Below are positions 54,400 through 62,838 of a stretch of 64,000 bases of DNA, piece after piece. Below the pieces are notes generated by a model. That model was not told the DNA's origin. It made no database searches and worked only from the letters and a program-made list of their open reading frames with translations. Every line of letters begins with the position of its first letter. Position 1 is the first letter of the stretch. Position numbers and translations under genes: made by a program. This DNA comes from Proteobacteria bacterium 005FR1 (GTDB lineage: Bacteria > Pseudomonadota > Gammaproteobacteria > Pseudomonadales > Cellvibrionaceae): assembly GCA_026192395.1 (NCBI GenBank), contig WACF01000002.1, positions 248,001-312,000 on the forward strand, in the 5' to 3' direction.

Positions 54400-54432
54400 A
54401 AGGCACCGCATCGCGAGATGCGGTGCCTTTTT
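54400..54432 (+). terminator. Strong rho-independent terminator
   Basis: A 13-bp perfect stem (AAGGCACCGCATC with GATGCGGTGCCTT) around a GCGA tetraloop, followed by TTT, 29 bases after the stop of the small acidic protein gene. Confidence 0.93.
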
Positions 54433-54655
54433 CGTTTCCGGGAGAGCGATTCCCCACTCTCGGCTTCCGGCGACCTGCCAGTCGCCGCGTTCAGTCGGAA
54501 TTCTGCAGCTGCGGTTTTTAGTCTATGATTAAAAAAGTGGACGTCCGCAGCCAGGCTTTCCGATCTGGCGGGGCGACCCGCCACAGCGGTTTGGGGCAAG
54601 TCAGCGCTGGGCGGGGCAGTCACCAGCCGTAAAAGAACGAGAGGTAGTAGTAATC

Positions 54656-54961
54656 ATGGGGATAAGCTCATCCGTTTCCGCCGATGGATCCGAACTGACA
54701 ATTCTCATCCAGGGGCGATTCGATTTCAGTGCTCATCAGGACTTTCGCCGCAGTTATGAAAGCCTGGACATTCGGCCGCGGTCCTTTGCTGTCGACCTGC
54801 GGGAAACCACCTATCTCGACAGCTCCGCTCTGGGCATGCTGCTGCTGCTGCGAGACTTCGCTGGCGGAGAATCGTCGACGGTCAGAATCGTCAACTGCAA
54901 TCCCGACGTAAAAAAGATTCTGACGATTTCCAACTTCGAGCAGCTGTTTGCAATCCGGTGA
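54656..54961 (+). CDS. hsbA: STAS-domain anti-sigma factor antagonist (HsbA-like)
   Basis: A 101-residue single STAS domain. The phosphorylatable serine is in TTYLDSSALGML (Ser56/57; Pseudomonas HsbA is phosphorylated at Ser56). In Pseudomonas, HsbA is dephosphorylated and phosphorylated by HsbR and switches partners between FlgM and a diguanylate cyclase, linking flagella and biofilm. Here the neighbours are the hsbR and hptB homologues in the same order, which supports the call. It is encoded 52 bases before hsbR. Confidence 0.85.
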   Translation: MGISSSVSADGSELTILIQGRFDFSAHQDFRRSYESLDIRPRSFAVDLRETTYLDSSALGMLLLLRDFAGGESSTVRIVNCNPDVKKILTISNFEQLFAIR

Positions 54962-55013
54962 ATGGCTTGCGACTGGTCTGTGCCCCATGCGCGGGTAAAG
55001 GAGCGAGAATCGC

Positions 55014-56723
55014 GTGACCGCTTCCCAGTCGACATTAGTTCTCAAGGTTCTGGTTGCGGAGGATACCCGCAGTGATCGCCAGATCCTTGAAGCCATTCTG
55101 AGGCAGGATGGCCATCACGTGATCAGCGCCAGCGACGGAATCGAGGCAGTCGAGTGCTTTCGCCAGGAGCGGCCCGACATCATCCTGCTGGATGCGCTGA
55201 TGCCATCGCTCGACGGTTTCGAAGCCGCGCGGCAGATTAAGTCTCTCGCCGGCGAAACGCTGGTTCCGATAATTTTCCTCACGTCGCTGACCGAGACCGA
55301 ATCACTGGTGAAGTGCCTTGAGGCCGGTGGCGACGACTTCCTGCAAAAGCCTTACAACCGGGTCATCCTTCAGGCCAAGATCAAGGCCTTCAATCGCATG
55401 CGCGAGCTGCACGCGACTATGTCAGCGCAGCGCGACCAGATTGCCAGCCATAACCGCTACCTCATTCAAGAGCAAACGCTTGCCAAGCAGCTCTTCGACA
55501 ACATCGCCCACGACGACTGTCTGGATGCCAGCAACGTGCGCCACTACCTTTCCCCCAAGGCGGTGTTCAACGGCGATGTATTGGTGGCGGCGCAGCGACC
55601 CTCGGGCAACATGATGCTACTGTTGGGGGACTTCACCGGGCACGGATTGCCGGCGGCGATCGGGGCGATGCCCCTTGCGTCGACCTTCTACGGCATGGTC
55701 CACAAAGGCTTTGCGCTCACTGACGTGCTGCGCGAGATCAACGACAAGCTCAAGGCCATTCTCCCCATAGGACTTTTTTGTTGCGCGACTTTTCTGGAGA
55801 TCAACTTCCGCGAGCGCATTGTGACCGTATGGAATGGGGGGCTCCCCGACTGTTTCATTTATCGGCATCGTACCAGGGAGGTCGAAGCGGTCAAATCTCA
55901 TCATCTGCCGCTCGGTGTGCTGCCCAGCACGCAACTAAAACTCGACTGCCAATACTTCGAGCTTGAAGTAGGTGATCGTTGCTTCCTTTGGTCGGACGGC
56001 ATTCACGAAGCGCGCAGCTGCAAGGGTGAAATGTTCGGGGAGCAACGCTTGAAGGCGGTGTTCGAACGCAGCGATCCGGGGCGCATCTTCGACGCCATCC
56101 TCGAGTCAGTGCACGAGTTTACCGGCAGCGCTGAGGTGGATGACGACCTTTCCCTGCTGGAAGTCGTGATGGTGGAACCTGGGAATGCCAGCTCCCGATC
56201 GATGCCCCAGCCTGCTGAGCACAACGCAGGGCTGATGGAGTGGAAACTGGATTTCGAGGTGAAGCCTTCCACCTTCAAGTACTTCGATCCGCTGCCACTG
56301 CTGCTGTCCATCATTACCGAGGTACCTGGCCTGCGAAGCCACAGCGGCAGCGTTTATACCGTGCTGGCGGAGTTATATTCCAATGCACTGGAGCACGGTG
56401 TACTCAAGCTGGACTCGACACTCAAACAAACTCCTGAAGGCTTCGCCCGCTATTATCAGCTTCGTAGCGAGCGCCTCGAACATGTCGATTCGGGCTTTAT
56501 TCGGTTTCATCTGTCACACGACACGCGGGAAAACGGTGGTCGTCTGATGATCCACATCGTGGACAGCGGCGACGGCTTCCCTCATCAGGACGTTCTCAAT
56601 CCCCGGAATCGCTCGGCGGGCTATAGCGGTCGAGGCATCCCTCTGATCAGGGATATTTGCGAGTCTCTCTGCTATCGGGGCAAGGGCAATGAGGTGGAAG
56701 CCGTGTTTGTCTGGAGCAATTAG
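55014..56723 (+). CDS. hsbR: Response regulator with PP2C phosphatase and HATPase domains (HsbR-like)
   Basis: A 569-residue protein from a GTG with AAGGAGCGAG upstream. Residues 1-130 form a receiver with phospho-Asp60 (IILLDALMPSLDG). Residues about 165-390 form a SpoIIE/PP2C phosphatase (LLLGDFTGHGLPAAIGAMP, CFLWSDGIHEARS, DDDLSLLEV). Residues about 430-569 form an RsbW-type kinase ATPase domain (AELYSNALEHGVLKL, GRGIPLIRDICESLCY). This bifunctional layout is that of HsbR, which controls HsbA phosphorylation and is itself phosphorylated by HptB. Confidence 0.9.
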   Translation: MTASQSTLVLKVLVAEDTRSDRQILEAILRQDGHHVISASDGIEAVECFRQERPDIILLDALMPSLDGFEAARQIKSLAGETLVPIIFLTSLTETESLVKCLEAGGDDFLQKPYNRVILQAKIKAFNRMRELHATMSAQRDQIASHNRYLIQEQTLAKQLFDNIAHDDCLDASNVRHYLSPKAVFNGDVLVAAQRPSGNMMLLLGDFTGHGLPAAIGAMPLASTFYGMVHKGFALTDVLREINDKLKAILPIGLFCCATFLEINFRERIVTVWNGGLPDCFIYRHRTREVEAVKSHHLPLGVLPSTQLKLDCQYFELEVGDRCFLWSDGIHEARSCKGEMFGEQRLKAVFERSDPGRIFDAILESVHEFTGSAEVDDDLSLLEVVMVEPGNASSRSMPQPAEHNAGLMEWKLDFEVKPSTFKYFDPLPLLLSIITEVPGLRSHSGSVYTVLAELYSNALEHGVLKLDSTLKQTPEGFARYYQLRSERLEHVDSGFIRFHLSHDTRENGGRLMIHIVDSGDGFPHQDVLNPRNRSAGYSGRGIPLIRDICESLCYRGKGNEVEAVFVWSN

Positions 56724-56811
56724 CAGGCGTTTTTGATGGTTCGCGCTGCCGCGAGCAAGTCGCGGCCGCTTAAGATACAATCCACGAGTCCTTGGTAGTA
56801 CGGGAATAATA

Positions 56812-57165
56812 ATGACTGATCAAAAACACCTGGATGGGGCAACGCTGGACATGTTGCAAGAAGTGCTTGAGGATGGCTTCGCGGGCTTGCTGGAGACTTT
56901 CATCGTCGACAGCCGCCAGAAGATCGACACGCTCAAAATAGCTCTCGACCACGCGGACGCCGATCTGATTCGGCGCAATGCTCATAGCCTCAAGGGTAGC
57001 AGCAGCAATCTGGGGGCGGTGGGATTGGTGGAAATTACGCAGCGCATGGAAGAGCAGGCACGGGCGGAAAACCTTGCCGGACTCAATTCCCTGCTCAAAC
57101 AGCTGGACAGCGAGTTTCAGGCCGTGGAGAGCATCATGCGGCAGAAACTTGAGGGTCTGCTTTAA
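56812..57165 (+). CDS. hptB: HPt phosphotransfer protein (HptB-like)
   Basis: A 117-residue four-helix HPt protein with phospho-His58 in RNAHSLKGSSSNLGA. In Pseudomonas, HptB receives phosphate from several hybrid kinases and passes it to HsbR; gene order hsbA-hsbR-hptB here is the same. The hybrid kinase at 22.5 kb has its own HPt domain and may not use this one. Moderate Shine-Dalgarno (GGGAA) upstream. Confidence 0.88.
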   Translation: MTDQKHLDGATLDMLQEVLEDGFAGLLETFIVDSRQKIDTLKIALDHADADLIRRNAHSLKGSSSNLGAVGLVEITQRMEEQARAENLAGLNSLLKQLDSEFQAVESIMRQKLEGLL

Positions 57166-57312
57166 GCGTTTGTATCGACCAACTCTGATGGTGCACCGAG
57201 CCGGGCGCAAATAACGCTCGGCAAAACCGGCTGTTGCAGCTCTCGCTCGCGCACATCCATTCTTCTGATGTATTCTCTGGCCGGATCGTTAAGACCGGAA
57301 CGGAAACTGGAG

Positions 57313-57882
57313 ATGCGCGTGTTCAATCCCCCTGTCAACCCCGCCCAGATCCGCACGCTTGAGGATGAACCCTGGCAAGCGGTAAATCCCCGTTATGCCT
57401 TTCAGTTGCGAGTCCACCTGCTTGGCTTCGTTGTTTTCCTGCTTGCGGCGATCTGGCTGGTAGTGCTTGCGGAACCGGAGTCCCGGCGCTGGGCCTTGCC
57501 GCTGTCGGTGTTCGTGGCGGTTGTTTTTCTCGGCCTGATATTCATCTGGCTTCCGCGCCGCGTTCGCCACACCCGCTATCTCTTGCGTGAGCTGGATCTG
57601 CACCTGAAAACCGGCGTGATGTGGCGACGCAGCACGTCAGTGGCAATCAATCGCATTCAGCATCTGGAAATTACCCAAGGGCCGCTGGAGCGAAGTCTCG
57701 ACCTGAGTCGCCTCGTCGTCTACACCGCGGGAGGCATGAAATCGGATCTGGCGCTGCCCGGCTTGCAAAGCGATACCGCCCGACGGTTGAAAATGCGAAT
57801 TCTGAAATCCGCGCAGGACGAGGATTCGCTTGCCGAGCCGGCACTTGACCGTGAGCAGCGGGACGGGAGCGCAGCGCGATGA
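57313..57882 (+). CDS. Membrane protein with bacterial PH domain (YdbS-like)
   Basis: A 189-residue protein with two membrane helices near the N-terminus (LHVHLLGF-type region and LPLSVFVAVVFLGLIFIWL) followed by one bacterial PH (bPH2) domain (RELDLHLKTGVMWRRSTSV, INRIQHLEITQGPLERSLDL). The start is the ATG at 57313; one 15 codons upstream is possible. It overlaps the next gene by four bases (ATGA), so the two are coupled, the YdbS/YdbT arrangement. Function in the family is unclear, linked to envelope stress in Bacillus. Confidence 0.85.
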   Translation: MRVFNPPVNPAQIRTLEDEPWQAVNPRYAFQLRVHLLGFVVFLLAAIWLVVLAEPESRRWALPLSVFVAVVFLGLIFIWLPRRVRHTRYLLRELDLHLKTGVMWRRSTSVAINRIQHLEITQGPLERSLDLSRLVVYTAGGMKSDLALPGLQSDTARRLKMRILKSAQDEDSLAEPALDREQRDGSAAR

Positions 57883-59357
57883 ATGAATGGCGGCGCGTAT
57901 CGCCCATCGCCATCATCTATTTCCTGTTTGATTCGCTCCGCCAGGCTGTCAACCTATGGCCGGCACTGGTTCCGTTGGTGGCAGGCGGTGAGGGATTTCG
58001 CCAGCTTTTTTTCACCTTCGGCCTTCCCGGTCTGCTGGTGGTTTTCGTCCTCAGCGTGCTTCTGCATTTCTGGTTTTTTCGCTTCCGAATCGAAGCCGAT
58101 CGGATTCAGTTGCATACTGGCGTATTTAATCGTAAACGCCTGACCCTGTATTTCGAGCGGGTGCAACAGGCCGATATCGCCCAGCCGTTCTACTTCCGAC
58201 CTTTCGGCCTGGCCACGCTCGGCCTGGAAAGCGCCGGCTCACGCCAGCAGGAGGTGGACATACCGGGTCTCAGTTTTGATGTGGCCCAGCAACTCAAGGA
58301 TTCCATTCTCGCGCATCAGGCAGCGGAACAGGAAACCGTCGCAGATGTTGTCGAAGTGGAGCAGCCGCCCGATTACGAGCTGCACTTGGACTGGCCGGAA
58401 GTAGCCCGTTATGGACTGATGTTCAATGGCCTCCTATTGTTTGCGCCTGTACTGGCTCCCTTCTTGGACGACCTCGCGCCGTCGGTGGAGGCCTGGATAA
58501 GCGGGCTGGAAGGCACCGCTGCGCATGAACTGCTAGTGCAATCGACCCGTAGCGAGCTGATCTGGCTGGTCGGAGTCCTCAGCGTTTTTGCGCTGCTGGC
58601 AGCGATTGCTCTGCTGTTTTTTATCTCCATGCTGATCGCGCTGGTGCGTTTCTGGGACTACCGGCTGACCCGCCACGGTGATCAGTTCCAGTACCGTGCC
58701 GGCCTGGGAACGGTAAAAACCCGCGGCTTCCGCTTGCACAAACTGCAACAGATAAGCATTTCTCAGGGCCTTGTGGCGCGTCTGCTCAAGCGCTACACGC
58801 TCACCATCAGCAAAGCCGGCAGTGCGGCGCCGGTGGGCGATGTCGAAGACAGCCGGCGTTTTCTCGTGCCGGTACTCGATAGGAATGGCCTGACAGCTCT
58901 CACAGCGCAGCTCTCGATACCGACACTGCGCTGGCGGCGGGTGAGCCCCCTCTATGTACCCTGGTATGGTGCGAGCGTGGCGTTTTGTCTGTCGGTTCTG
59001 CTGACGGTTATCGCTCGGGATCACCAGTGGTATCCCGTCGTCCTTCTGTTCATCTGGATGACGAGTTTTTTGTACTTCTGGCGGCGTTGGCGTTGTCTTG
59101 GCATTTATCAGGACGACAACTGGGTCGGTTTGTGCAGCGGACTGGTTGGCAGAAAGGTAGTGCTGTTACCCATTGGCAAGGCGCAGAAAACCAGCATCAG
59201 CGAACCGCCCTGGCTGAAGGCGTGGGGGCTTGCACATCTTTCGGTCTGGGGCGCTGCCGGCAGAATCGACATGCCTTTTGTGTCTCGCAGTGATGCGGAT
59301 GACATCCGTGATCAAACCCTCTACCGCGTTGTCACATTTCAGGGCAGATGGTTTTAA
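57879..59357 (+). CDS. Multi-PH-domain membrane protein (YdbT-like)
   Basis: A 492-residue membrane protein with paired helices and three bPH2-type units (LTLYFERVQQADIAQPFYFR; KTRGFRLHKLQQISISQGLV; RKVVLLPIGKAQKTSISEPP). It starts inside the end of its shorter partner (YdbS-like). Such pairs likely form a complex, but the molecular role is unknown. Confidence 0.87.
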   Translation: MNEWRRVSPIAIIYFLFDSLRQAVNLWPALVPLVAGGEGFRQLFFTFGLPGLLVVFVLSVLLHFWFFRFRIEADRIQLHTGVFNRKRLTLYFERVQQADIAQPFYFRPFGLATLGLESAGSRQQEVDIPGLSFDVAQQLKDSILAHQAAEQETVADVVEVEQPPDYELHLDWPEVARYGLMFNGLLLFAPVLAPFLDDLAPSVEAWISGLEGTAAHELLVQSTRSELIWLVGVLSVFALLAAIALLFFISMLIALVRFWDYRLTRHGDQFQYRAGLGTVKTRGFRLHKLQQISISQGLVARLLKRYTLTISKAGSAAPVGDVEDSRRFLVPVLDRNGLTALTAQLSIPTLRWRRVSPLYVPWYGASVAFCLSVLLTVIARDHQWYPVVLLFIWMTSFLYFWRRWRCLGIYQDDNWVGLCSGLVGRKVVLLPIGKAQKTSISEPPWLKAWGLAHLSVWGAAGRIDMPFVSRSDADDIRDQTLYRVVTFQGRWF

Positions 59358-59401
59358 GTTGTTCCTGGCGCAGTGGTGCCAGGCGTTTCAGAGAGGCTGT
59401 G

Positions 59402-60172
59402 GTGACGCAAAACGACGAAGCGATGGATCCCGACCGGAACGTGATTTCCGCTGATCACCACGACTCTCCTGTATGGGGCTTCTGGGGAACCTTGCTTTGG
59501 GGCCTGGGCATTGGCGGCGCTTTCGTGCTGGTGCAGGTGGCCGTGGTCTCATTCTATATGGGCGTGGTCGATAGTCGTCCGGAAGCATCGTTCGAGCAGG
59601 CCGCCACCGATGGCGATATGCTCGCCTGGGCTACCATCGGGTCCGCCTTTATTTGCACCTTTCTGACTTTTATTGCGGTGGCTTTCAAGAAGGGCAGCAA
59701 CCCTCGCGACTACCTCGGGCTTTACGCGGTCGACACGGGGCAGGTGATTCGCTGGACCTTGCTGTTTATCGCTTTGCTGATCGGGTTCGAGCTTGTCACC
59801 TCTCTACTCGATCTCCCGGCAACGCCAGAGGTGATGCGCGAAATTTATCTGTCCGCCGATAGCAAGCTGTTGTTGTTTGTGGCGACCGTGGTCGCCGCGG
59901 CTTTCTTCGAAGAATTGTTTTTTCGCGGCTTTCTGATGGAAGGCTTCTCCAGAACCGCGCTGGGTCCCGCGGGTGCGGTGGTGCTGAGCGCGGCCTTCTG
60001 GTCTCTTGTACACGTTCAATATGATGCCTATGGCATCGCCACCATTTTCATCATCGGCATCTTTTTCGGACTGGCGAAACTCAGAAGTGGCTCGACCCAT
60101 TTCGCCATGGCCTTGCATGCGCTAAACAATGCCATTGCTTTCGCTTTTCTCATGGCGCTTGCGGGCGAGTGA
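59402..60172 (+). CDS. CPBP/Abi-family intramembrane metalloprotease-like protein
   Basis: A 256-residue protein with about six membrane helices. It has the family motifs: EExxxR as Glu170-Glu171...Arg175 (FFEELFFRGFLM), FxxxH with His204 (FWSLVHVQ) and a distal H-x-x-N (LHALNNAI). In bacteria this family can process bacteriocins or act in membrane stress, and the substrate is unknown. The GTG at 59402 has GAGAGG five bases upstream; an internal ATG at residue 8 is an alternative. Confidence 0.83.
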   Translation: MTQNDEAMDPDRNVISADHHDSPVWGFWGTLLWGLGIGGAFVLVQVAVVSFYMGVVDSRPEASFEQAATDGDMLAWATIGSAFICTFLTFIAVAFKKGSNPRDYLGLYAVDTGQVIRWTLLFIALLIGFELVTSLLDLPATPEVMREIYLSADSKLLLFVATVVAAAFFEELFFRGFLMEGFSRTALGPAGAVVLSAAFWSLVHVQYDAYGIATIFIIGIFFGLAKLRSGSTHFAMALHALNNAIAFAFLMALAGE

Positions 60173-60185
60173 GTCCGAATACTGA

Positions 60186-61475
60186 TCAAACCCGGCCCCG
60201 TCGCCAGCGCTGCCAGAGCAATCCAGCGGCGATAAGCAAGGCACCCACTAGCAAGATCTGCAGCTGAATCCAGAAAGCGAGAAACAGACAGGCGATCAGG
60301 CCGCTTGCCGAAATCCAGCGAGGGTAAAGTCGCTGTTCATCCGCCAGCCGCAGTGCGGCCCAGTTGGTAATGGCGTAATAGATCAGCACGGTGAAAGCGC
60401 TGAAAGACCAGGTCACGCGCACATCGCCGATCAGCACCAACAGTCCGATCAGCACACCCACGGCAAGCACGGAATGTGTTGGCGTTGTTTGCGACGCGTT
60501 CAAATGCCTGAAGGTGGCCGGCATATCACTGCGGCGCGACATGGCAAGCAGCATTCGCGACAGACCTAGCAGGAGATTGAGCAGTACGCCGAGCATTGCC
60601 GTAATCGCACCCATGGAAAGAACTTCAGCAGCATAGGGAAGGGCGAATGATTCCGCGGCGATGGCGAGCGGCGCTGCTTCCCCGGCGGTTGCCTGCGAAA
60701 AATCTGCGGCTCCCAGCAAGCCCACGCCGACCACCGCCACACTCGTATACAGCAAGGCGGTAATGCTCATGGTGGCAATGATCGCCTTGGGTATGGTGTG
60801 GGCCGGGTCGCGTACCTCTTCGCCGAGCGTGGCGATCCGGCCGTAGCCCGTGTAGGCGACAAACATCAATGCAGTCGCACTCAGAATCGCTTGCAGCGAA
60901 AATCCGCCATTTTCGCGAGGCATGAACGGGCGGAACTTATCCATATCCAGCCGACCCAGCCCCAGGACGACGAACAGCAGTAAACTTCCCAATGTAATGC
61001 TCACGATCGCCACATTGACCTGATGCGAGCGCTCGATTCCCGCCATTACAACGCCCGTCAGCACCGCCACAGCAGCGAGCGCCAGTAGAACCGTGTCGTC
61101 GCCCCGAATCTCCAGTGCGTGTTGCAGATAGCCGGCAAAGCCCAGAGCCGCCGTTGCCGCCGATGCGGATTTGGCCAGTAGAAACATCCAGCCCGCAGTA
61201 AAACCGGCCTGCGGACTGAGGTACTGGTAGCCGTATTCATAGCTGCCACCGCTCACCGGGTGACTGGCGGCAAGTTGAGCACTGCTTAGACCATTGCAGA
61301 CGGCCACCAGCGCAGCCAGGACCACGGCGATGATCACCGCAGGACCGGCCAGGCCCGCGGCTATACCAGTGCTGACGAAAACCCCGGTACCCACCATCGC
61401 GCCCAGGCCGAGCATTACGGCGGCGAAAACGCCGAGTCGGCGCTTAAGTTGCGGGTGTGTGGCTTGCTTGTCCAT
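60186..61475 (-). CDS. Amino acid permease, APC superfamily
   Basis: A 429-residue secondary transporter with about 12 helices. The N-terminal motif LGLGAMVGTGVFVSTGIAAG and helix 3 region SGGSYEYGYQYLSPQAGF are APC signatures. GEEVRDPAHTIPKAI is the intracellular motif. The exact substrate is not decidable. It is convergent with the CPBP gene (13 bases apart) and divergent from the drug transporter. Confidence 0.88.
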   Translation of the reverse strand: MDKQATHPQLKRRLGVFAAVMLGLGAMVGTGVFVSTGIAAGLAGPAVIIAVVLAALVAVCNGLSSAQLAASHPVSGGSYEYGYQYLSPQAGFTAGWMFLLAKSASAATAALGFAGYLQHALEIRGDDTVLLALAAVAVLTGVVMAGIERSHQVNVAIVSITLGSLLLFVVLGLGRLDMDKFRPFMPRENGGFSLQAILSATALMFVAYTGYGRIATLGEEVRDPAHTIPKAIIATMSITALLYTSVAVVGVGLLGAADFSQATAGEAAPLAIAAESFALPYAAEVLSMGAITAMLGVLLNLLLGLSRMLLAMSRRSDMPATFRHLNASQTTPTHSVLAVGVLIGLLVLIGDVRVTWSFSAFTVLIYYAITNWAALRLADEQRLYPRWISASGLIACLFLAFWIQLQILLVGALLIAAGLLWQRWRRGRV

Positions 61476-61614
61476 TGGCTATGTCCAGGCGACATTCACT
61501 GCTGCGGTTTGACTCACATGAGAGCAGGCACATAGTATGATCTGCTGCCTGACGTTAAAAGCCGCGCAGGCGGTTGGAAATTTCCTGCCTTGCCTTCGCC
61601 CCCGGGAGTTTGTT

Positions 61615-62817
61615 GTGCCCACATCTTTGCTGATCATCCTTCTTGGCTGCCTTATCGGCCTGACTCCGCTGGCCATCGATATGTACTTGCCCAGCATGCC
61701 GGCGATTGCAGACGAGCTGGCCGCCTCGCCAGAGGCGGTGCAGTGGACGGTGAGTATCTATTTGCTGTTCTTCGCCGCACCCCAACTCTTTTTTGGTCCG
61801 CTTTCCGATGCAATGGGGCGACGATTTGCCATTTTCTGCGGGCTGGCCTTTTTTCTGCTCGGTTCAGCGCTTTGTGCTGTTGCGCCGAATATCGAAATCC
61901 TGCTGGTCGCCCGCGCCCTTCAGGGTACTGGATCCGCCGCCATCTCGGTAACCGTCCCTGCCTTGGTCAAAGATCGTTTCAGCGGGCCGCAATACACACG
62001 CACTGTCGGCTTTATCATGATGGTGATGTCGGTGGCGCCGCTGGTGGCGCCGATTGCCGGGGGTTTCATTTTCACACTAGGCGGGTGGCGGAGTATCTTC
62101 TGGGTGCTGCTGGCCATCGCCATTGTGGCCACCCTTGTTTTTGCCCGGGCAGTGGCCGAGAGTCTTCCGCGGCAGCAGCGCAACCCGCTCAATTTCGGAC
62201 GCTTGATGCAGAACTACCGTATTCTCTTCACCGATCGGCATGCGCTCGGTCTGGGTCTGTGTGTTGGTGCTATGGTGGCGGGACTGATGGCCTTCATTGC
62301 CGGTTCACCCTTTGTGTTCATCGAGGTCTATGGAGTGGCGCCGGAATATTATGGATTCCTGTTCGGCACCAACGTCGCGGCCATGATGCTGCTAACCTAC
62401 ACGAACAACCGGCTGATTCACTTTTTCAGCAATGAGAAGCTGCTGACGGGGTGTGTCGCGTTGGTGGTCATCGCCAGCGTCTATCTCGCTGCGCTGACCC
62501 AGATCGATATGCCCCCGTTGTGGATGGTCCTGCTGGGCTCCGTGCTGTACATCGGCAACCTGGGCATGCTTACCGCTAATATTCAGGTGATTCTGCTGTC
62601 GCGCTTTCCGCACATTGCCGGTGCCACGTCGGCGATGCTGGGTTCATTGCGCTTCGGGGTGGGTTCGCTCGGGGGAATCGCGGTGAGCACTTTCCACGAA
62701 CAGTCCGCCGCACCGTTGACCGGCGTTATGGCCGCCTGCGGCTTTGCCGTGTTACTCACATTTCTTTTTGCGGGAAGGCTGCCTGCCGGGGAAGGCAAAG
62801 CGGCGAGCGCAGACTAA
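61615..62817 (+). CDS. Bcr/CflA-family multidrug MFS transporter
   Basis: A 400-residue 12-helix transporter. Motifs IDMYLPSMPAIADEL and FFGPLSDAMGRRFAIF, and the MFS motif C region VSVAPLVAPIAGG, are those of the drug:H+ antiporter-1 Bcr/CflA group. The GTG at 61615 has GGGAG six bases upstream and fits the family N-terminus; the frame opens 26 codons further up without homology. It may export chloramphenicol/bicyclomycin-type compounds, but that is inference from the family. Confidence 0.87.
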   Translation: MPTSLLIILLGCLIGLTPLAIDMYLPSMPAIADELAASPEAVQWTVSIYLLFFAAPQLFFGPLSDAMGRRFAIFCGLAFFLLGSALCAVAPNIEILLVARALQGTGSAAISVTVPALVKDRFSGPQYTRTVGFIMMVMSVAPLVAPIAGGFIFTLGGWRSIFWVLLAIAIVATLVFARAVAESLPRQQRNPLNFGRLMQNYRILFTDRHALGLGLCVGAMVAGLMAFIAGSPFVFIEVYGVAPEYYGFLFGTNVAAMMLLTYTNNRLIHFFSNEKLLTGCVALVVIASVYLAALTQIDMPPLWMVLLGSVLYIGNLGMLTANIQVILLSRFPHIAGATSAMLGSLRFGVGSLGGIAVSTFHEQSAAPLTGVMAACGFAVLLTFLFAGRLPAGEGKAASAD

Positions 62818-62838
62818 TGCGCTCGCCGTGGCGTGAAC

